Source of the DNA: DASXTB01 sp036505615
GTDB taxonomy: Bacteria; Acidobacteriota; UBA6911; JACQSX01
Direction of reading: 5' to 3'
DNA: 6,611 nucleotides
Assembly: GCA_036505615.1 (NCBI GenBank)
Contig: DASXTB010000484.1
Location: 1-6,611, forward strand
Made by a program: the position numbers and the translations under genes. The notes beneath the pieces are model-generated. The model saw only the letters and a list, made by a program, of their open reading frames with translations, was not told where the DNA came from and made no database searches. Positions 5,148-6,611 of this stretch are shown piece by piece. Positions within the stretch are counted from its first letter, which is position 1. Each line of letters begins with the position of its first letter.

Positions 5148-6611
5148 TCAGATACCCGTGACAGGGCGAGGGTCGGCTAGATCGAGCTTCTTCAGCTCCA
5201 ATTGGACGGACTGGATCCGGTGAGCGCTCTCTTCTATGTCCTTCAGAGATTCTCTGGCAGAGACAGGCATATCCCCTTCACTCTTAAGCAACGACAGGTT
5301 CCCCAGGATAGCGGTCAGTGGGTTGTACGTTTCGTGCATCAGCACCACTAACATTTTCTGCGCGACATGGCGCCGTTCTTCCTGTATTAGAGCGCGCTTC
5401 TGTTCGGTTATGTCTCGTGCGATTGCCGACAGCCCGGTAATCTGCCCGGTTGAATCCTTGATTGGAGATATTGTCAGAGACACATCGATGCGCTGCTTGT
5501 CTCTCCTCAAGCAAACGGTCTCATGGTGATCGACACGTTTTCCACTCCTTACTTGTTGGAGAATATGTGGAGTTTCACCCGAGTCGTCTGGCGGGATCAG
5601 GATAGAGAAAGGAGAGCCCAGTACCTCTTGCGCGGAATATCCGTATATCCTCGCAGCAGCCGAGTTCCAACTGAGAATTTTGCCTTCCATCGTGGTGCCG
5701 ATAATGGCGTCATCGGAGGATTCTACAATCGCCGCTAGGCGGAGGCGATCGGACTGCAGTGCTCGATTGTTCCTCTCGAGGACCAGTGCCTGAGCGAACG
5801 CCATTGTCCCCAACACTACCATCAGGGAAAGAACAGTAATTCCGCGCGCCGGTCTGCTGGCTGAATCCAGGACGCCGAGGAAGTAGAAAGCGAAGTGGAA
5901 AATCGGAAATATCAGCACGTAAAGGATGAGAGCGCTGCCTCGCCATAGGGGCCTTCGCAAAGGAGTCTCTTCAGCATAGCGCTGCTGCCCGGGGAAAGGG
6001 TAGTGGCGAAGGCGCGCCGTTGCAACCATCGCCAAGAATGGCATAAACCAGAACATATCCAAGAGAGTTCCCGACCGGAAATCCAGAATCTTGGCATAGT
6101 GCAGACAGTCCAAAAGATCCGTTCCTCCCAAAAGAGCCGCCGTCACGGCCAACCAACCGTAAAGAGTGCGCCACCGCTGATTCTTGCTGGCGCGGCGCAG
6201 ATAAACAAAGCGAACCACTAGGAAGAGGTCCAGAGCCAGATACAAATACATTGATGGCACAAACGTTTCGTACACATTCCTGTTAACGCTGCTGGGTATT
6301 AAGACAAAGTAGACCAGGAGGCCAAAGACAAATAGGGCGGCGCCAGATGCGTCAAATCGGTGCGCCGGATCGGCCGATGCCCATCCTGGCTTCAAATGTG
6401 GTTTTATTTCACTGGCCAAAACAAGGGAGAGATAAAACATCAGATAGAGGCAGTCGATGGCCACAGCCCCAGTGGGAGTCTTGCGAACTGCCGGGAAGAA
6501 GTAGTAGAAACATTCCAGGACCAGCAGGAAACCAAAGGCGATTGTCAAGCAGCCCCAAAAGCGCCGTTCCTCGGACTGTGCAATTTCCCTGACGCGAAAG
6601 CTGAGCGCGAA
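5148..6611 (-). CDS. Membrane PAS sensor with HisKA phospho-acceptor domain but no ATPase domain, N-terminus off window
   Basis: An integral-membrane signalling protein. The frame is open to the right edge. The first possible start inside the window is TTG at 6548, but 21 more sense codons precede it (ending EERRFWGC), so the gene very probably begins outside. Numbering from that TTG, about eight hydrophobic helices fill residues 2-256. A PAS domain spans about 270-382 (AIVESSDDAIIGTTMEGKIL, SWNSAAARIYGYSAQEVLG, then SAIARDITEQKRA). A histidine-kinase dimerisation helix follows at about 390-455, with H405 in MHETYNPLTAILGNLSLL, the phospho-acceptor H-box. The protein stops at residue 466, directly after the helix pair, with none of the N, G1 or G2 boxes of a HATPase domain. 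It converges with the namZ-like gene, 65 bp apart. The ligand is unknown. It may accept phosphate from a partner, act as a decoy or dimerisation partner, or be a truncated kinase. Confidence 0.85.
   Translation of the reverse strand, partial: FALSFRVREIAQSEERRFWGCLTIAFGFLLVLECFYYFFPAVRKTPTGAVAIDCLYLMFYLSLVLASEIKPHLKPGWASADPAHRFDASGAALFVFGLLVYFVLIPSSVNRNVYETFVPSMYLYLALDLFLVVRFVYLRRASKNQRWRTLYGWLAVTAALLGGTDLLDCLHYAKILDFRSGTLLDMFWFMPFLAMVATARLRHYPFPGQQRYAEETPLRRPLWRGSALILYVLIFPIFHFAFYFLGVLDSASRPARGITVLSLMVVLGTMAFAQALVLERNNRALQSDRLRLAAIVESSDDAIIGTTMEGKILSWNSAAARIYGYSAQEVLGSPFSILIPPDDSGETPHILQQVRSGKRVDHHETVCLRRDKQRIDVSLTISPIKDSTGQITGLSAIARDITEQKRALIQEERRHVAQKMLVVLMHETYNPLTAILGNLSLLKSEGDMPVSARESLKDIEESAHRIQSVQLELKKLDLADPRPVTGI

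Overview
The window carries six protein-coding genes and one unusual repetitive intergenic region. It looks like a chromosomal segment of a Gram-negative-type environmental bacterium. It encodes MqnA of the futalosine menaquinone route, a DUF1343/NamZ protein, a membrane PAS sensor, and a block of degenerate 7-bp repeats. My best guess is an acidobacterium (Acidobacteriota) or a neighbouring phylum. This is inference from gene content and recalled family style; no rRNA or other marker gene is present. I see no RNA gene, insertion sequence, CRISPR array or phage gene.

Minus strand, left (1-1838): a polar amino-acid ABC importer operon. The first gene fuses the periplasmic solute-binding domain to the membrane permease in one polypeptide. 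The second, joined by a 4-bp ATGA stop/start overlap, is the ATPase and runs off the left edge of the window.

Plus strand, centre (1866-5082): diverging from the importer across a very short gap are mqnA (chorismate dehydratase), a repeat-filled 240-bp gap, an agmatinase/arginase-family ureohydrolase, and, overlapping it by ATGA, a NamZ/DUF1343-type exo-N-acetylmuramidase homologue. All three genes point the same way. The last two are almost certainly co-translated; whether mqnA joins them depends on what the repeat region does to the transcript. Importer, ureohydrolase and muramidase homologue would fit uptake or recycling of nitrogen- and carbon-containing compounds, but that link is only inferred.

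Intergenic 2751-2992: 7-bp units of the type AAGTCGC / AGGTCGA form one array in one orientation (2754-2807) and two arrays in the opposite orientation (about 2880-2933 and 2949-2983). A transcript could fold into a long imperfect hairpin, and the last unit ends a few bases before the ureohydrolase start codon. This is the most striking non-coding structure in the window.

Minus strand, right (5148-6611): a multi-pass membrane PAS sensor with a histidine-kinase phospho-acceptor helix but no ATPase domain. It converges on the namZ-like gene, and its N-terminus lies beyond the right edge.
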